Shown: positions 33,548 through 43,265, counted from the stretch's first letter. The stretch: 64,000 bases of DNA from Candidatus Poribacteria bacterium (GCA_016215705.1 JACRIR010000130.1:11485-75484); one strand, 5' to 3'. The notes: generated by a model not told the origin, from the letters alone. A program made the numbers and translations.

Positions 33548-35647
33548 ATGGCTCAAGCAACGGTAACGCCGAGATTACAGCGGATGGCTCGCAATCAGGA
33601 CCTGATTGTCGCGGTCATCATCATCGGCATACTGTTCGTGATGCTCGTGCGAGTGCCTCCATGGATGCTCGACTTGCTGCTCACCTTGAACATCTCCATC
33701 TCAGTTCTGATTATTCTCGTGACCATGTACGTTCGTGAGCCGCTCCAGTTCTCCGTCTTCCCATCCCTTCTGCTCATAACCACGCTGTTCCGCCTGTCGC
33801 TCAATGTTGCCTCGACAAGGCTTATCCTTCTTGAGGCGTACGCGGGCCAGGTCATACAGGCGTTTGGCACATTCGTAGTGGGCGGCAATTACGTCGTCGG
33901 AATGATCATCTTCCTCATACTGGTCGTCATCCAATTCGTCGTAATAACGCGCGGCGCCGGCCGCATCTCGGAGGTCGCGGCCAGGTTCACGCTTGACGCA
34001 ATGCCCGGCAAGCAGATGAGCATCGACGCGGACTTGAACGCCGGACTGGTTACCGAAGATCAGGCGCGTGCGCGCCGCCGCGGCATCGAAGACGAAGCCG
34101 ATTTCTACGGCGCCATGGACGGCGCCACCAAGTTTATACGAGGTGACGCGATAGCCGGCTTAATCATCACGGTCATCAACATAGTCGGCGGCCTGATAAT
34201 AGGCGTGCTCCAGCAGGGTTTCTCGCTGACTGAAGCGGCGCAAAGATACACCATCCTGACCGTTGGCGATGGTCTCGTTGCGCAAGTTCCCGCGCTTTTC
34301 ATCTCGACTGCAGCCGGTATAATAATCACGCGTACGGTGTCGGAAACTAATCTCGGCGCCGACGTGACGCGGCAGATGCTCAGTTTCCCGAGGGCCGTCG
34401 CGATCTCGGCGCTGCTCCTCGTAGTGTTCGCGCTCGTTCCCGGGCTTCCGACGATTCCGTTCTTGATGATAGCCGCGGGCGCTGGTTTCGTGTGGTTTCA
34501 ACTGAACCGGTCGCAGGCGCAAGCGAAAGTCACGGAGGAGCGCGAGCGGAAAACGCGAGAGGCCGCAACGCCGAAAGCGCCGGAAAGCGTCGAGGGCCTT
34601 CTCAAGATTGACGCGATGGAAATTGAGATAGGTTACGGGCTTATTCCGCTGGCCGACCCGAAGCAGGGCGGCGACCTGCTAAACAGAATTTCAGACATCC
34701 GTCGTCGCATGGCGCTCAAGATGGGCATCGTCGTTCCTCCGATACGCATTCGGGACAACATGGCGCTCAAGCCCAATGAGTACACCATCCGGATCAGGGG
34801 AAACGAGGTTGCGCGCGGCGAGCTTTTGACCGACCACCTGCTCATCATGAACCCCGGGAAGGTGATGGAGAAGATTCCGGGAATCGAAACGAGGGAGCCG
34901 ACGTTCGGGCTCGAGGCCACGTGGATAACCGAGTCCCAGCGCGCGCGGGCTGAACAACTGGGCTACACCATTGTTGATCCGCCGTCAGTGCTTGCCACGC
35001 ATCTGACCGAGATAATCCAGGCGCGAGCGCATGAGCTTCTGGGGCGGCAAGAAGTGAACAATCTCATAGAAAACGTCAAGAAGACTGCTCCCGTGGTCGT
35101 GGAAGAATTGATACCCAACCTGATCACGATGGGCGATATTCAAAAGGTGTTGCGCAATCTTCTGAAGGAGAGGATTCCTGTTCGAAACCTCGAAGTGATA
35201 CTGGAAACACTTGCCGACTACGCGCGCCGCACAAAGGACACAGCCGTTCTGACGGAATACGTCAGACAGGCGCTCGGGCGCACCATCTGCCAGGAGCACA
35301 TGGACGAGAAGGGCCAGATATTTGCCGCCACTCTCGACCCGAGGCTCGAGCAGAAAATCACGGAGTCGCTGAGAGAATCGGACGCCGGCACGTATGTTGC
35401 CCTTGATCCGGTGACGGTTCAGAAAATAATAGCCGCCGCAACGGCGGAATCCAAACGCATGGTGAGCGAAGGTCGTCAGCCCATTGTTGTTTGTTCTCCC
35501 AGGGTGCGGCCCTATTTCAAACAGTTGGTGCAGGGCTCTCTTCCCGGGCTCGTTGTGCTGAGTTTTGCCGAGGTTGTGCAGGAGGCTAGGCTCCATGCCG
35601 AAAGGATGGTGAGCATCGAAAGTGGAACTGAAACGGTTTCGCGCTAA
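33548..35647 (+). CDS. flhA: Flagellar export apparatus protein FlhA
   Basis: A 699-aa export-gate protein with eight membrane helices in the first 330 residues and a large cytoplasmic domain that forms a nonameric ring for chaperone-substrate docking. The FHIPEP-family signature TTLFRLSLNVASTRLIL is near residue 80, and the conserved cytoplasmic loop with LDAMPGKQMSIDADLNAG is near residue 150. Its 3' end overlaps flhF by 26 bp. Confidence 0.95.
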   Translation: MAQATVTPRLQRMARNQDLIVAVIIIGILFVMLVRVPPWMLDLLLTLNISISVLIILVTMYVREPLQFSVFPSLLLITTLFRLSLNVASTRLILLEAYAGQVIQAFGTFVVGGNYVVGMIIFLILVVIQFVVITRGAGRISEVAARFTLDAMPGKQMSIDADLNAGLVTEDQARARRRGIEDEADFYGAMDGATKFIRGDAIAGLIITVINIVGGLIIGVLQQGFSLTEAAQRYTILTVGDGLVAQVPALFISTAAGIIITRTVSETNLGADVTRQMLSFPRAVAISALLLVVFALVPGLPTIPFLMIAAGAGFVWFQLNRSQAQAKVTEERERKTREAATPKAPESVEGLLKIDAMEIEIGYGLIPLADPKQGGDLLNRISDIRRRMALKMGIVVPPIRIRDNMALKPNEYTIRIRGNEVARGELLTDHLLIMNPGKVMEKIPGIETREPTFGLEATWITESQRARAEQLGYTIVDPPSVLATHLTEIIQARAHELLGRQEVNNLIENVKKTAPVVVEELIPNLITMGDIQKVLRNLLKERIPVRNLEVILETLADYARRTKDTAVLTEYVRQALGRTICQEHMDEKGQIFAATLDPRLEQKITESLRESDAGTYVALDPVTVQKIIAAATAESKRMVSEGRQPIVVCSPRVRPYFKQLVQGSLPGLVVLSFAEVVQEARLHAERMVSIESGTETVSR

Positions 35648-36842
35648 CTCGATGCAAGCGGCTCTGGCTCAGGTGAAGCAGGAACTTGGCGCCGAGGCCG
35701 TCATTCTGAACACAAAGACTTTCTACCAGGGCGGCTTCTTCGGAATCGGGAAACGGGAAGTGGTGGAAATCCTGGCCTCGAAGGACGTCAATATCTGCGA
35801 TAGCGCTCCCCTGTTAGCGCGACGCGAGGAAGCGTATGCGCGCCAGCAGCCGTCGAGAAGGAGCCGGAACTCGGCTCAGCCCAAGCAGGGTTCTGTCGGC
35901 GCGGATGCCGACAAAGCACGCGGCGCCGAAGCTCATCCCGGCGCTGCGAGGACTGACTCCGCGCGTCCCGAGGAGATTCTGCGAGAGCTTGCCTCCTTAA
36001 AGTCGCAGGTGGAGTTGCTCACACGAGAATACGTGCAGGACCCGAGTTGTCCGCAGGTGCTTGAGAAGTACTACCGGAACTTGTTGAAGGCCGGGGTCTC
36101 GAAGCTCCTTGCAAAAACAATTGCAGGCAGCGTGCACACCGAGTTGAGCAAGGCCGACCTTGAAAATGATCAGGTTGTGCAGAAAAAGATAGGCGAAGAG
36201 CTCGGCAGGTTGATAAAACTCAGAGGACCCATTATGTGCGACGGCCGGAAAGCCCGTAAGATAGTCATGACCGGCCCGACCGGCGTGGGCAAGACGACGA
36301 CTATCGCCAAACTGGCGGCGCAGTATTCCATCAAAGAGAGACGCAAAGTCGGCCTTATTACAGCCGACACGTATCGCATCGCCGCCGTCGAGCAACTGAA
36401 GGTGTACGCGGACATCATCGGTGTCACTCTCGACGTTGTCCTGACGCCGAAGGAACTTCGTGAGGCCATCAAACGGCGCAGTGACAAGGAGATTGTTTTC
36501 ATAGACACCGCCGGCCGGAGCCAACAGAACCAGACGAGAATTGCGGAGTTGAAGAGCTTTGTCGAGGCCGCCGAGCCGGACGAGAATCATCTGCTGATAA
36601 GCGCTACCACGGACGCGGACGAAGTGTTCAATATAATAGATAAATTCAGCGCAGCCGAGGTCACGAGCTTCATTTTCTCGAAGGTGGACGAGTGTGTGAA
36701 GCCGGGGATGCTCTTCAACGTGCTTTCGAGCTGCGGGAAACCCGTTTCTTACGTTACAACAGGTCAGGATGTCCCTGACGACATCGAGGTTGCCACCGAA
36801 TCCGGACTTCTTGCTCTTTTGTTCGGGAACGGCGAAAAATGA
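35622..36842 (+). CDS. flhF: Flagellar SRP-like GTPase FlhF
   Basis: An SRP-family GTPase that sets flagellar position and number. An N-terminal basic region (MELKRFRANSMQAALAQVK) is followed by a low-complexity Ser/Ala-rich linker and the NG domain: P-loop GPTGVGKTTTIAKLA, TADTYRIAAVEQL, VFIDTAGRS and FSKVDE. GTG 35622 lies inside the flhA end. It is followed with a 4-bp overlap by its partner flhG. Confidence 0.94.
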   Translation: MELKRFRANSMQAALAQVKQELGAEAVILNTKTFYQGGFFGIGKREVVEILASKDVNICDSAPLLARREEAYARQQPSRRSRNSAQPKQGSVGADADKARGAEAHPGAARTDSARPEEILRELASLKSQVELLTREYVQDPSCPQVLEKYYRNLLKAGVSKLLAKTIAGSVHTELSKADLENDQVVQKKIGEELGRLIKLRGPIMCDGRKARKIVMTGPTGVGKTTTIAKLAAQYSIKERRKVGLITADTYRIAAVEQLKVYADIIGVTLDVVLTPKELREAIKRRSDKEIVFIDTAGRSQQNQTRIAELKSFVEAAEPDENHLLISATTDADEVFNIIDKFSAAEVTSFIFSKVDECVKPGMLFNVLSSCGKPVSYVTTGQDVPDDIEVATESGLLALLFGNGEK

Positions 36843-37702
36843 CTGACCAGGCACAGAAACTGCGCGAACTGGCCGCGGCATTCAAGGCGCAGCCCCGCAT
36901 CATAACCGTCACGAGCGGAAAAGGCGGCGTCGGCAAGTCGAATCTCGTCATTAACCTCGCCATCACCATTTCCCAGATGGGCAAGCGAGCGCTCGTGATC
37001 GACGCCGACCTCGGGCTCGCGAACGTGGACATTCTGCTGGGCTTGAGAAACAAGTTCAATCTTCAGCACGTCATTGAAGGCCAAATGAAGCTGAAGGACA
37101 TCGTGGTGTATGGGCCGGCGGGGATAAAGGTAATCCCGGGAAGCTCAGGCATTCCCCGGATTGCAAACATGAGCAGCCGCAAACGGCAGGAATTCATAGC
37201 TTCGTTCAAGGAACTGGAGGGCGAGGCCGACATCATCCTCATCGACACTTCGGCCGGCATGACGAAGAATGTTGTGACGTTCGCACTGCTTGCCGACGAA
37301 ATAATACTTATCACAACTCCCGAGCCCTCCGCCATCACCGACGCTTATGCAATGGTAAAGGTGATCCATACAGAAAAACCCGATGCCAAGGTCGGCCTTG
37401 TTGTGAACATGGCGCGAACGGATGCGCAGGCCCTGGATGTTGCCAACAAGATATCGCAGGTCGCCCGCCAGTTTCTTAATTTCCATATTCTTGTGCTTGG
37501 CACACTGCCTGTCGACCCGCACGTGCCAAGAGCGGTGATGCAGCGTCGTCCGTGGGCCGAGCTTTACCCCCGCTCACCAGCCACGCGCGCGGTCAAGGAG
37601 ATAACCGCCCGAATACTCAACGGTGAGGCTCGGGCCCCCGTCCACGGAAACGGCTTCATACAGAGGATATCAGCCTACTTCAAGTCAGGCGGGGAAGAAT
37701 AG
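36839..37702 (+). CDS. flhG: Flagellar number regulator FlhG (MinD-like ATPase, FleN/YlxH)
   Basis: A ParA/MinD-type ATPase. The N-terminal DQAQKLREL is the activating helix that stimulates the FlhF GTPase. The deviant Walker A is SGKGGVGKSN, followed by IDADLGLANVDILLG and LIDTSAGM. The 287-aa length fits FlhG; the family's membrane-binding C-terminal helix is plausible in IQRISAYFKSGG. The gene overlaps flhF by 4 bp, and the next gene is fliM, another FlhG partner. Confidence 0.94.
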   Translation: MTDQAQKLRELAAAFKAQPRIITVTSGKGGVGKSNLVINLAITISQMGKRALVIDADLGLANVDILLGLRNKFNLQHVIEGQMKLKDIVVYGPAGIKVIPGSSGIPRIANMSSRKRQEFIASFKELEGEADIILIDTSAGMTKNVVTFALLADEIILITTPEPSAITDAYAMVKVIHTEKPDAKVGLVVNMARTDAQALDVANKISQVARQFLNFHILVLGTLPVDPHVPRAVMQRRPWAELYPRSPATRAVKEITARILNGEARAPVHGNGFIQRISAYFKSGGEE

Positions 37703-37710
37703 AAAGGCGC

Positions 37711-37753
37711 GCTTATTCGTGGACACCATGCGGCATGGTGTCCACGAATAAGC
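37711..37753. repeat. REP-like palindrome, copy 6
   Basis: A perfect 43-bp member with GTGGACACC/GGTGTCCAC in place of GGGGACACC/GGTGTCCCC, so both arms changed together. Between flhG and fliM. Confidence 0.9.
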
Positions 37754-37776
37754 GCCGTGTCAATATCAGCGCCGTG

Positions 37777-37785
37777 TGGTATAAT
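37777..37785 (+). promoter_or_regulatory. Extended -10 promoter before fliM
   Basis: TGGTATAAT is a consensus extended -10 element, 72 bp before fliM. A weak TGTCAA lies 16 bp upstream. It could give fliM-fliN-fliA their own transcript. Confidence 0.5.
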
Positions 37786-37857
37786 TATGTGTCTATACTT
37801 GCAACTTCAAGCGTGAGGGGAAACTGGCGCTCGTTTCCTTATGGGAAGACAAAGTAA

Positions 37858-38841
37858 ATGGCCGACATTCTAAGTCAGGAAGAAGTCGACGCCCTTCTTG
37901 CCGCTGTTTCTGAAGGCGAGGTCCAGGTTGAGAAGCCTGAAGCGCCCACGAAGCGGGCGCACGTCGCCAAATATGACTTCAAGAGGCCGGAGCGGGTGTC
38001 CAAGGAACAGTTTCGCGGATTCCAAACGCTTTCGGAAGTTTTCGCGCGCGACTTGAGCACCGCGCTCGGCGGCTCGTTGAGGGCGGTAGCGCGCGTTTCC
38101 GTCGTCTCGGTCGACCAGATCACATACGACGAATACGTCCTTTCGATATCGAATCCGACCTCGTACAATGTGATCCAGCTTCCTCCGATCGAGGGCAACC
38201 TGATACTAGAGTTCAATCCCGCGCTCATTTTTCCGATAATAGACCGCCTGCTCGGAGGCCGGGGCGTAGCTATCGCAAAGCCGAGAGAGCTTACCGAGAT
38301 CGAGCAGAAGCTCGTGGCGAAAATCGTAGAGCTTGTGCTGACCACTCTAGTCAGGGCATGGCGGCATCTCGCCGAGTTCGCGTGGAAGCTTGTTGCCCAG
38401 GAGAACGATCCGCAGATCGTACAAATTGTCACGGGAAGCGAGATCGTTCTTGCGCTGAAGTTCGAGCTCACGGTCGGTGATATTTCCGGCAGCATGAGCC
38501 TGTGTCTGCCCGTTGTCGCGATCGAACCGATGCTCGACAAGATCGGCGCCGAATACACGTTTTACGGCGCTCGGCCGCAGCATCGAGGCCCGCAGACGGC
38601 AAGGATGCTCGAGGAAATCGTAATGCGCACAAGAACACAGGTCGAGGCGTATATGGCCGGGTCGGTCATAGCCGTAAGTGACCTCCTGAAGCTGCAAGTG
38701 GGCGACATAGTCAGGCTCGACAACAATGTCATCGACGAGAGCTGCATCACGCTTGCCATTAACGGGATGCCGAAATTCAGCGCGAAACAGGGGCGCGTCG
38801 GAAACAGGCAAGCGATTCAAGTGGTGAACCGACTCGAGTGA
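37858..38841 (+). CDS. fliM: Flagellar motor switch protein FliM
   Basis: A C-ring protein that binds phospho-CheY and sets rotation direction. LSQEEVDALL (residues 5-14) is the CheY-binding N-terminal motif. The middle domain contains LLGGRG, and a C-terminal SpoA domain (LLKLQVGDIVRLDN) contacts FliN. 327 aa, normal length. It is followed by a FliN-like gene. Confidence 0.95.
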   Translation: MADILSQEEVDALLAAVSEGEVQVEKPEAPTKRAHVAKYDFKRPERVSKEQFRGFQTLSEVFARDLSTALGGSLRAVARVSVVSVDQITYDEYVLSISNPTSYNVIQLPPIEGNLILEFNPALIFPIIDRLLGGRGVAIAKPRELTEIEQKLVAKIVELVLTTLVRAWRHLAEFAWKLVAQENDPQIVQIVTGSEIVLALKFELTVGDISGSMSLCLPVVAIEPMLDKIGAEYTFYGARPQHRGPQTARMLEEIVMRTRTQVEAYMAGSVIAVSDLLKLQVGDIVRLDNNVIDESCITLAINGMPKFSAKQGRVGNRQAIQVVNRLE

Positions 38842-38869
38842 GGCCGGCAGGTTCGAGAGGTAATTTGTA

Positions 38870-39838
38870 ATGGATGCGAGCAATCATGGGCAGGAAACGC
38901 CCGAGAACGCAAATGCGATGTCGAGCCTTAACAGCGCGTTCGCCGGGGCCCTGGCGGCCATTCTTGAGTCTGCCGCAGCGGCGTTTCCGATTACTGAGGA
39001 GTCCGACATACGGTTTTCAGTCGCGCTTGTCGGCGAGATGGGGAAAGAAGAGTTCTTCAATCTGGCCCGCGAATTGCCTGTCGTTGCCGAAATCGCCCTT
39101 GACAAGGATATCGGCGATAGGGCCGCCATGTTGACGGATATTCCCACCGCCGCGGCGCTTGCAGGTTTTGTCTCGGGGGGAGAACCGACAGGGAAAGACA
39201 GACTGAGCGACGCCGATATCATCTCGCTCCACGAGGCATTGAATCCGATCCTCGATGCGCTTTCATCCGCGTGCGAGGAAGCGACGGGAAGGCCGTTCGG
39301 TTCGATAGAGAGCGTCGAGGTTCCGGATGCCGCCGCCCTCCGGCGCAAAATCGAGGAGTTGCCCGATTCGCTCTATCGTGCGACTGCATCGGTCAGTGTC
39401 GGCAGCGTTGCAAATGGGCGGATCGCCATCATTCTGCCTCTCAACTTGGCGGATGCCTTGGCCGAGGCGGCCTCGAGGAGCCGGAAGCCGGAAGAGCATC
39501 CATACGAACATATCGAACCCAAGGGAAAAGAAGATGTGAGCGTCCGCGCTCAAGGTCAGGCGACAAGGGAGCCCTCAATGGAGAACATCGATCTCATCCT
39601 GGACATTCAGCTTAGACTTTCCGCCCGGTTAGGACAAGTGGAAATGCCCATCGCCGAGATTCTCGACCTTGCTCCCGGCTCGGTCATCGATATCGACCGG
39701 TTTGTGGATGAGCCTGTCGAGCTGGTTGTGAACGATCACCTTATAGCGAGGGGCGAAATAGTCGTCGTCCAGGAGAACTTCGGCGTCAAGATAACTGAAA
39801 TAGTCAGCCCGAAGGAACGAATTAAGAGTCTGAGATAG
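38870..39838 (+). CDS. fliN: Flagellar motor switch protein, long FliN/FliY type
   Basis: A 322-aa protein ending in a FliN-type SpoA domain (residues about 238-318: LDIQLRLSARLGQVEMPIAEILDLAPGS by position, then VNDHLIARGEIVVVQENFGVKI). The first 200 residues resemble the CheC/FliY-type extra domain in layout (FSVALVGEMG near 46-55, DIISLHEALNPILDAL near 115-130), but I cannot confirm phosphatase residues. FliY-type proteins link the C-ring to CheY dephosphorylation. Adjacent to fliM, as usual. Confidence 0.85.
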   Translation: MDASNHGQETPENANAMSSLNSAFAGALAAILESAAAAFPITEESDIRFSVALVGEMGKEEFFNLARELPVVAEIALDKDIGDRAAMLTDIPTAAALAGFVSGGEPTGKDRLSDADIISLHEALNPILDALSSACEEATGRPFGSIESVEVPDAAALRRKIEELPDSLYRATASVSVGSVANGRIAIILPLNLADALAEAASRSRKPEEHPYEHIEPKGKEDVSVRAQGQATREPSMENIDLILDIQLRLSARLGQVEMPIAEILDLAPGSVIDIDRFVDEPVELVVNDHLIARGEIVVVQENFGVKITEIVSPKERIKSLR

Positions 39839-39927
39839 TCAAGAAGCGGGAAAGTATGCCGTTGACCTCCGCGCCTGCCGGATTTGGTTCCGCACGCATT
39901 GCCCTTATCCCCCGGATTTCCCTTTTT

Positions 39928-39954
39928 GGGGACACTATGAGACATAGTGTCACC
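39928..39954. repeat. REP-like palindrome, copy 7 (degenerate)
   Basis: GACACTATG/CATAGTGTC is a perfect 9-bp stem, but the outer arms are broken. In the 202-bp gap before fliA, which holds nothing else recognisable. Confidence 0.75.
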
Positions 39955-40040
39955 AATGAAGGAATCCTGAATGCCTGGCGTTTCAGAAGCAGAGCGAAGC
40001 AATCGTGGGAATACGGGCGATACTTCGGGTGTGACCTGGC

Positions 40041-40829
40041 ATGAAACAAGACGCTGCAACGGCAAAAGACCTCGCCGGACTTTGGAGAGATTATAAGCGA
40101 AACGGCAGCGCCCAGGCCAAAGACGCAATCATTGTCCAGTACCTTGGCCTGGTCAAGTTTATCGCCGGCAGAGTGGCGATGAATTCACCTCCTCATGTGG
40201 AGGAAGACGATCTCATCGGCTGGGGCGTTCTGGGATTGCTGGACGCCGTCGAAAAGTTCGACCTCGAGCAGAATGTAAGTTTCGAGACATATGCGTCCGT
40301 GAGGATTCGCGGCGCTATCATCGATCAGATACGTTCTCTTGATTGGGCTCCTCGCTCGCTCAGGCAGAAGGCGCGTCACATGGAACAGGCTACGGCAAAA
40401 CTGAGGGAAAGCCTGGGGCGTGAGCCGACCGGAGGAGAGTTGGCTTCCGAAATGACAATTACTGAGGACGAGCTGTTTGGCCTCATAACAGAGATTCATG
40501 GCGCTTATGTGCTCTCACTCGACAGCGTCGTTTCCGGTGAGAGCGACGACGAGGTGACCCTCGAGGAGGTTACAAGCGACTTGAAGAGCCCTTCTCCGGA
40601 AAGCTCGGCCCGCCGGAAAGAAGCGGAACAATGTCTCGCAACTGCAATAGCAAGACTGCCTGAGAACGAGCGCTATGTCATAACGCTTTATTACTACGAC
40701 GAACTCACGCTCAAAGAGATCGGGAAAGTCATGGGATTGACGGAATCGCGCATTTGCCAGATTCATCGTGAAGTCATACGAAAACTGAAACAGACCCTGA
40801 AAGCGAGCTCCCATGATGCAATCTATTGA
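40041..40829 (+). CDS. fliA: Flagellar sigma factor sigma-28 (FliA/WhiG family)
   Basis: A group-3 sigma factor, 262 aa. Region 2 contains DDLIGWGVLGLLDAVEKFD and RIRGAIIDQIRSLDWAPRS, and region 4 the helix-turn-helix LTLKEIGKVMGLTESRICQI. It should direct late flagellar and motility genes. The next gene overlaps it by 17 bp. Confidence 0.93.
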   Translation: MKQDAATAKDLAGLWRDYKRNGSAQAKDAIIVQYLGLVKFIAGRVAMNSPPHVEEDDLIGWGVLGLLDAVEKFDLEQNVSFETYASVRIRGAIIDQIRSLDWAPRSLRQKARHMEQATAKLRESLGREPTGGELASEMTITEDELFGLITEIHGAYVLSLDSVVSGESDDEVTLEEVTSDLKSPSPESSARRKEAEQCLATAIARLPENERYVITLYYYDELTLKEIGKVMGLTESRICQIHREVIRKLKQTLKASSHDAIY

Positions 40830-41349
40830 AATCCTTCTGATACTCGCAGGCGCTCTCTTGCTCGTTCTATCAGTTTATCTGGAAAGAAAACATCGAGCTG
40901 AGACGACGCCCCCGCCGCCAAAACAGGCGGCCTTCGGCCTAACTGCCGATAACGCGCTCAAACTCCAGGCGTCGTTGACCGAGTTGCTTCGTGAACTCCA
41001 GACGTTGGGACAGGATGTTGCGGTAGACCTGGAAGGGAAGCTGGGCGAACTAAAGGAATTGCTCCATCTCGCCGATAAGAAATTGGAGGAGTTGTCGGAG
41101 GCTGAGGATAAATGCGCGCCGCGGCAGTCCGAACAACCGCAAAAGGACAAACAGACTCCTCTGGCGATGAAGCCCGGCCCGGAACTGCAGATCACTGTGG
41201 AGGATGACTACCCTCCTCAGCCCACGAACCGCTACCGGGAGATATATCGAATGGCGGATGAGGGACTCTCCATAGACGAAATCGCTCGACGCGCGCAATT
41301 GGGCAAGGGCGAAATCCAGCTCATTCTAAGCCTCCGCAAGAAAGACTGA
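40813..41349 (+). CDS. Small membrane-anchored coiled-coil protein of the flagellar operon (DUF2802-like)
   Basis: A 178-aa protein with one N-terminal membrane helix (IEILLILAGALLLVLSVYL), a coiled coil (about residues 50-100), a Pro/Lys linker and a C-terminal helix-turn-helix-like region (MADEGLSIDEIARRAQLG). Proteins with this layout sit after fliA or che genes in other motile bacteria (DUF2802, or SwrB in Bacillus) and affect the basal body or swarming. Assignment rests on layout and context. Confidence 0.6.
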   Translation: MMQSIEILLILAGALLLVLSVYLERKHRAETTPPPPKQAAFGLTADNALKLQASLTELLRELQTLGQDVAVDLEGKLGELKELLHLADKKLEELSEAEDKCAPRQSEQPQKDKQTPLAMKPGPELQITVEDDYPPQPTNRYREIYRMADEGLSIDEIARRAQLGKGEIQLILSLRKKD

Positions 41350-41354
41350 GCAGT

Positions 41355-42911
41355 ATGTCTGTCCGCTTCACATCCTCGCTTCCGCTTCACACCACCGAAA
41401 TGTCCGCCTCTAAGGGTCTCGCTCAACTCTCACACGGCGAGCTGGCGCTCGGAAAAGTCTCGAGCGTGTCACCCGACGGCGTCGCAGTCATCAGCTTCCC
41501 TGAGTTTGAGGCACAGACCCAAACTGACTCCTCTCTGAAGCCGGGAGAACAGGTCTTCGCCGCTGTGCAAAAGACTCGTGACCAGACGCTCTTGAACCTG
41601 TTGCCCAATATCGAGGAGGGCGAGATTCTAAACGGCGCCGCCGGTGCGGCGCATCGAGAGTCGCTTTTTCGGTTCGGTGAGCGCGAATTCAAGATGCGTC
41701 TCCCCGCCGGTGAGGCCGCCATGCCGGCGGCAGGCGCACCCATTCGAGCACAGCTTCAGGTGATTGCAGGCAAGCCGTATCTGCAAATGCTCCCGGAGAG
41801 TTTGTCGGGGGATGTCATCGAAGGAATTGTCGCAACGGTGAAAAACGACGGCAGCGCGCTGCTGGACGTGGGCGGCACACCTGTTCTGGCAAAGGCGGCG
41901 GGAATCCTCAAAGCGGGAGAGATTATCGGCGTAACGTTGCGGCAGATTGGTGACAAGTTGACCCTGGAAATCCTCCCCGGTTTCTCGGCGCCTTCATCGG
42001 TAGTCGGTACGGAAGCCTTGTCTGACGCCGGCGGAAGCGATCCCCTTTTGAAACTGTTGGCAGCGCCTCAGTATACGCGACTACTCCAGGCGCTTGCTTC
42101 AGGCGAGCTCAAGATCGGCGACACCGGCCGGGAACTCGCATTCCTTCTGCAACAAGCGCTCAACTCATCCATGATCGACAGGGCCGGATGGTTACCCACG
42201 CTCGCGCGAGTTCTCGATGTGATTCTCCTTAGTCCGATGCACGACGGCTTCATCGAGCAGCTTAGCGCTGCGCTCAGAGACTCGGGCATTTTCTTCGAGT
42301 CTCGCGCACTTCAAGCGGCTGCGACGCAGAACATCGACCCGACTCTCTCCGGAGACCTGAAACCGGCTCTTCTCCTCGCGAATCAGAAGCTTTCCGAGAT
42401 GATTCACGCCGCGCCGGGAGGAGCAGCGGAACCGCCTCCTCTCCTGGACGAGATCGCCGCGAGAGTCGGCCGGCTCCTTGACCTCGTCACGGCGGAGCAA
42501 TTCCAGAATGTAAGGCTTTCGCCGACTGGCCAAATATACGTTCAACTTCCGTTTGCCGAGGGGGCCGACCTCGACCGCGTCGAAATTCGTATCTCGCCCC
42601 ACGGGAAAAAAGAACAGAAAATCGATCCAAGGAATGTGTCTATCACGCTTGCGATAACGACATCAAGGCTGGGTCGCATAAAAGTTTCGGTTTCGATAGT
42701 GGAGGGGCAAGTAAGTTGCCAGTTCAGGGCGAGCCGAAAATCAGTGGCCGAACTGTTGGAAACCCACGCCGACATGCTCCGACTGGGCCTCGAGAAACTG
42801 GACTATCGTGTCGCTCATATCGGCTGCCTTATAAGCAATAACGAAAAGGATTTCACGGTTTTCGATAACTCCGCAACGATTCCACACAGCGGACTCGATG
42901 TGCGCATATGA
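41355..42911 (+). CDS. fliK: Flagellar hook-length control protein FliK-like
   Basis: 518 aa. The N-terminal two thirds is variable Ala/Leu/Gly-rich sequence. The C-terminal region (about 400-490: LSPTGQIYVQLPF, then ITTSRLGRIKVSVSIVEG and the ELLETHADMLRLGLEKLDY helix) has the pattern of the Flg_hook domain, which contacts FlhB to switch export specificity. It lies next to an FlhB C-domain paralogue, as in several other bacteria. The symbol is by domain and context. Confidence 0.7.
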   Translation: MSVRFTSSLPLHTTEMSASKGLAQLSHGELALGKVSSVSPDGVAVISFPEFEAQTQTDSSLKPGEQVFAAVQKTRDQTLLNLLPNIEEGEILNGAAGAAHRESLFRFGEREFKMRLPAGEAAMPAAGAPIRAQLQVIAGKPYLQMLPESLSGDVIEGIVATVKNDGSALLDVGGTPVLAKAAGILKAGEIIGVTLRQIGDKLTLEILPGFSAPSSVVGTEALSDAGGSDPLLKLLAAPQYTRLLQALASGELKIGDTGRELAFLLQQALNSSMIDRAGWLPTLARVLDVILLSPMHDGFIEQLSAALRDSGIFFESRALQAAATQNIDPTLSGDLKPALLLANQKLSEMIHAAPGGAAEPPPLLDEIAARVGRLLDLVTAEQFQNVRLSPTGQIYVQLPFAEGADLDRVEIRISPHGKKEQKIDPRNVSITLAITTSRLGRIKVSVSIVEGQVSCQFRASRKSVAELLETHADMLRLGLEKLDYRVAHIGCLISNNEKDFTVFDNSATIPHSGLDVRI

Positions 42912-43222
42912 ATGACGAAGAAAAAGATACCCGCACTCCGTCCCACGGTGGCGGGGATTTCCGTCAGCGAGCGGTTGCCTTGCGTTACAACCGGGATAAA
43001 GAGCATGCTCCGCGAATTGTCGCGAAGGGGAGCGGCCAAATTGCCGAACGCATAATCGAAGTCGCACGCGCGCATGGTATTACGATTTATGAAGACAAGG
43101 ATTTGATCGAACTCCTCTCAAAACTGGAATTGTACGAAGTGATACCCCCTCAGTTGTATCAGGTTATCGCAGAAATACTTGCCTTCGTTTACCGCCTGAA
43201 CAAGAAAGCCTTCGAGGTCTAG
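42908..43222 (+). CDS. FlhB C-terminal-domain paralogue (FhlB/YlqH type)
   Basis: A 104-aa soluble protein matching the part of the FlhB cytoplasmic domain after the cleavage site: AVALRYNRDKEHAPRIVAKG, the AERIIEVARAHGI helix and the YQVIAEILAFVYRLNKK end. It compares directly with residues about 273-350 of the FlhB at 32252. It lacks the membrane part and the NPTH segment itself. Such proteins can replace the FlhB C-terminal fragment. It overlaps fliK by 4 bp and ends the operon. Confidence 0.85.
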   Translation: MNDEEKDTRTPSHGGGDFRQRAVALRYNRDKEHAPRIVAKGSGQIAERIIEVARAHGITIYEDKDLIELLSKLELYEVIPPQLYQVIAEILAFVYRLNKKAFEV

Positions 43223-43230
43223 TGTCATGT

Positions 43231-43252
43231 CACACTTGAGCCTGCAAGTGTG
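43231..43252. terminator. Hairpin after the flagellar operon
   Basis: CACACTTG, AGCCTG loop, CAAGTGTG: an 8-bp stem 8 bp after the last flagellar gene. The following T-run is short and delayed, so termination is only possible. Confidence 0.45.
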
Positions 43253-43265
43253 AGCGTATGGTTTT

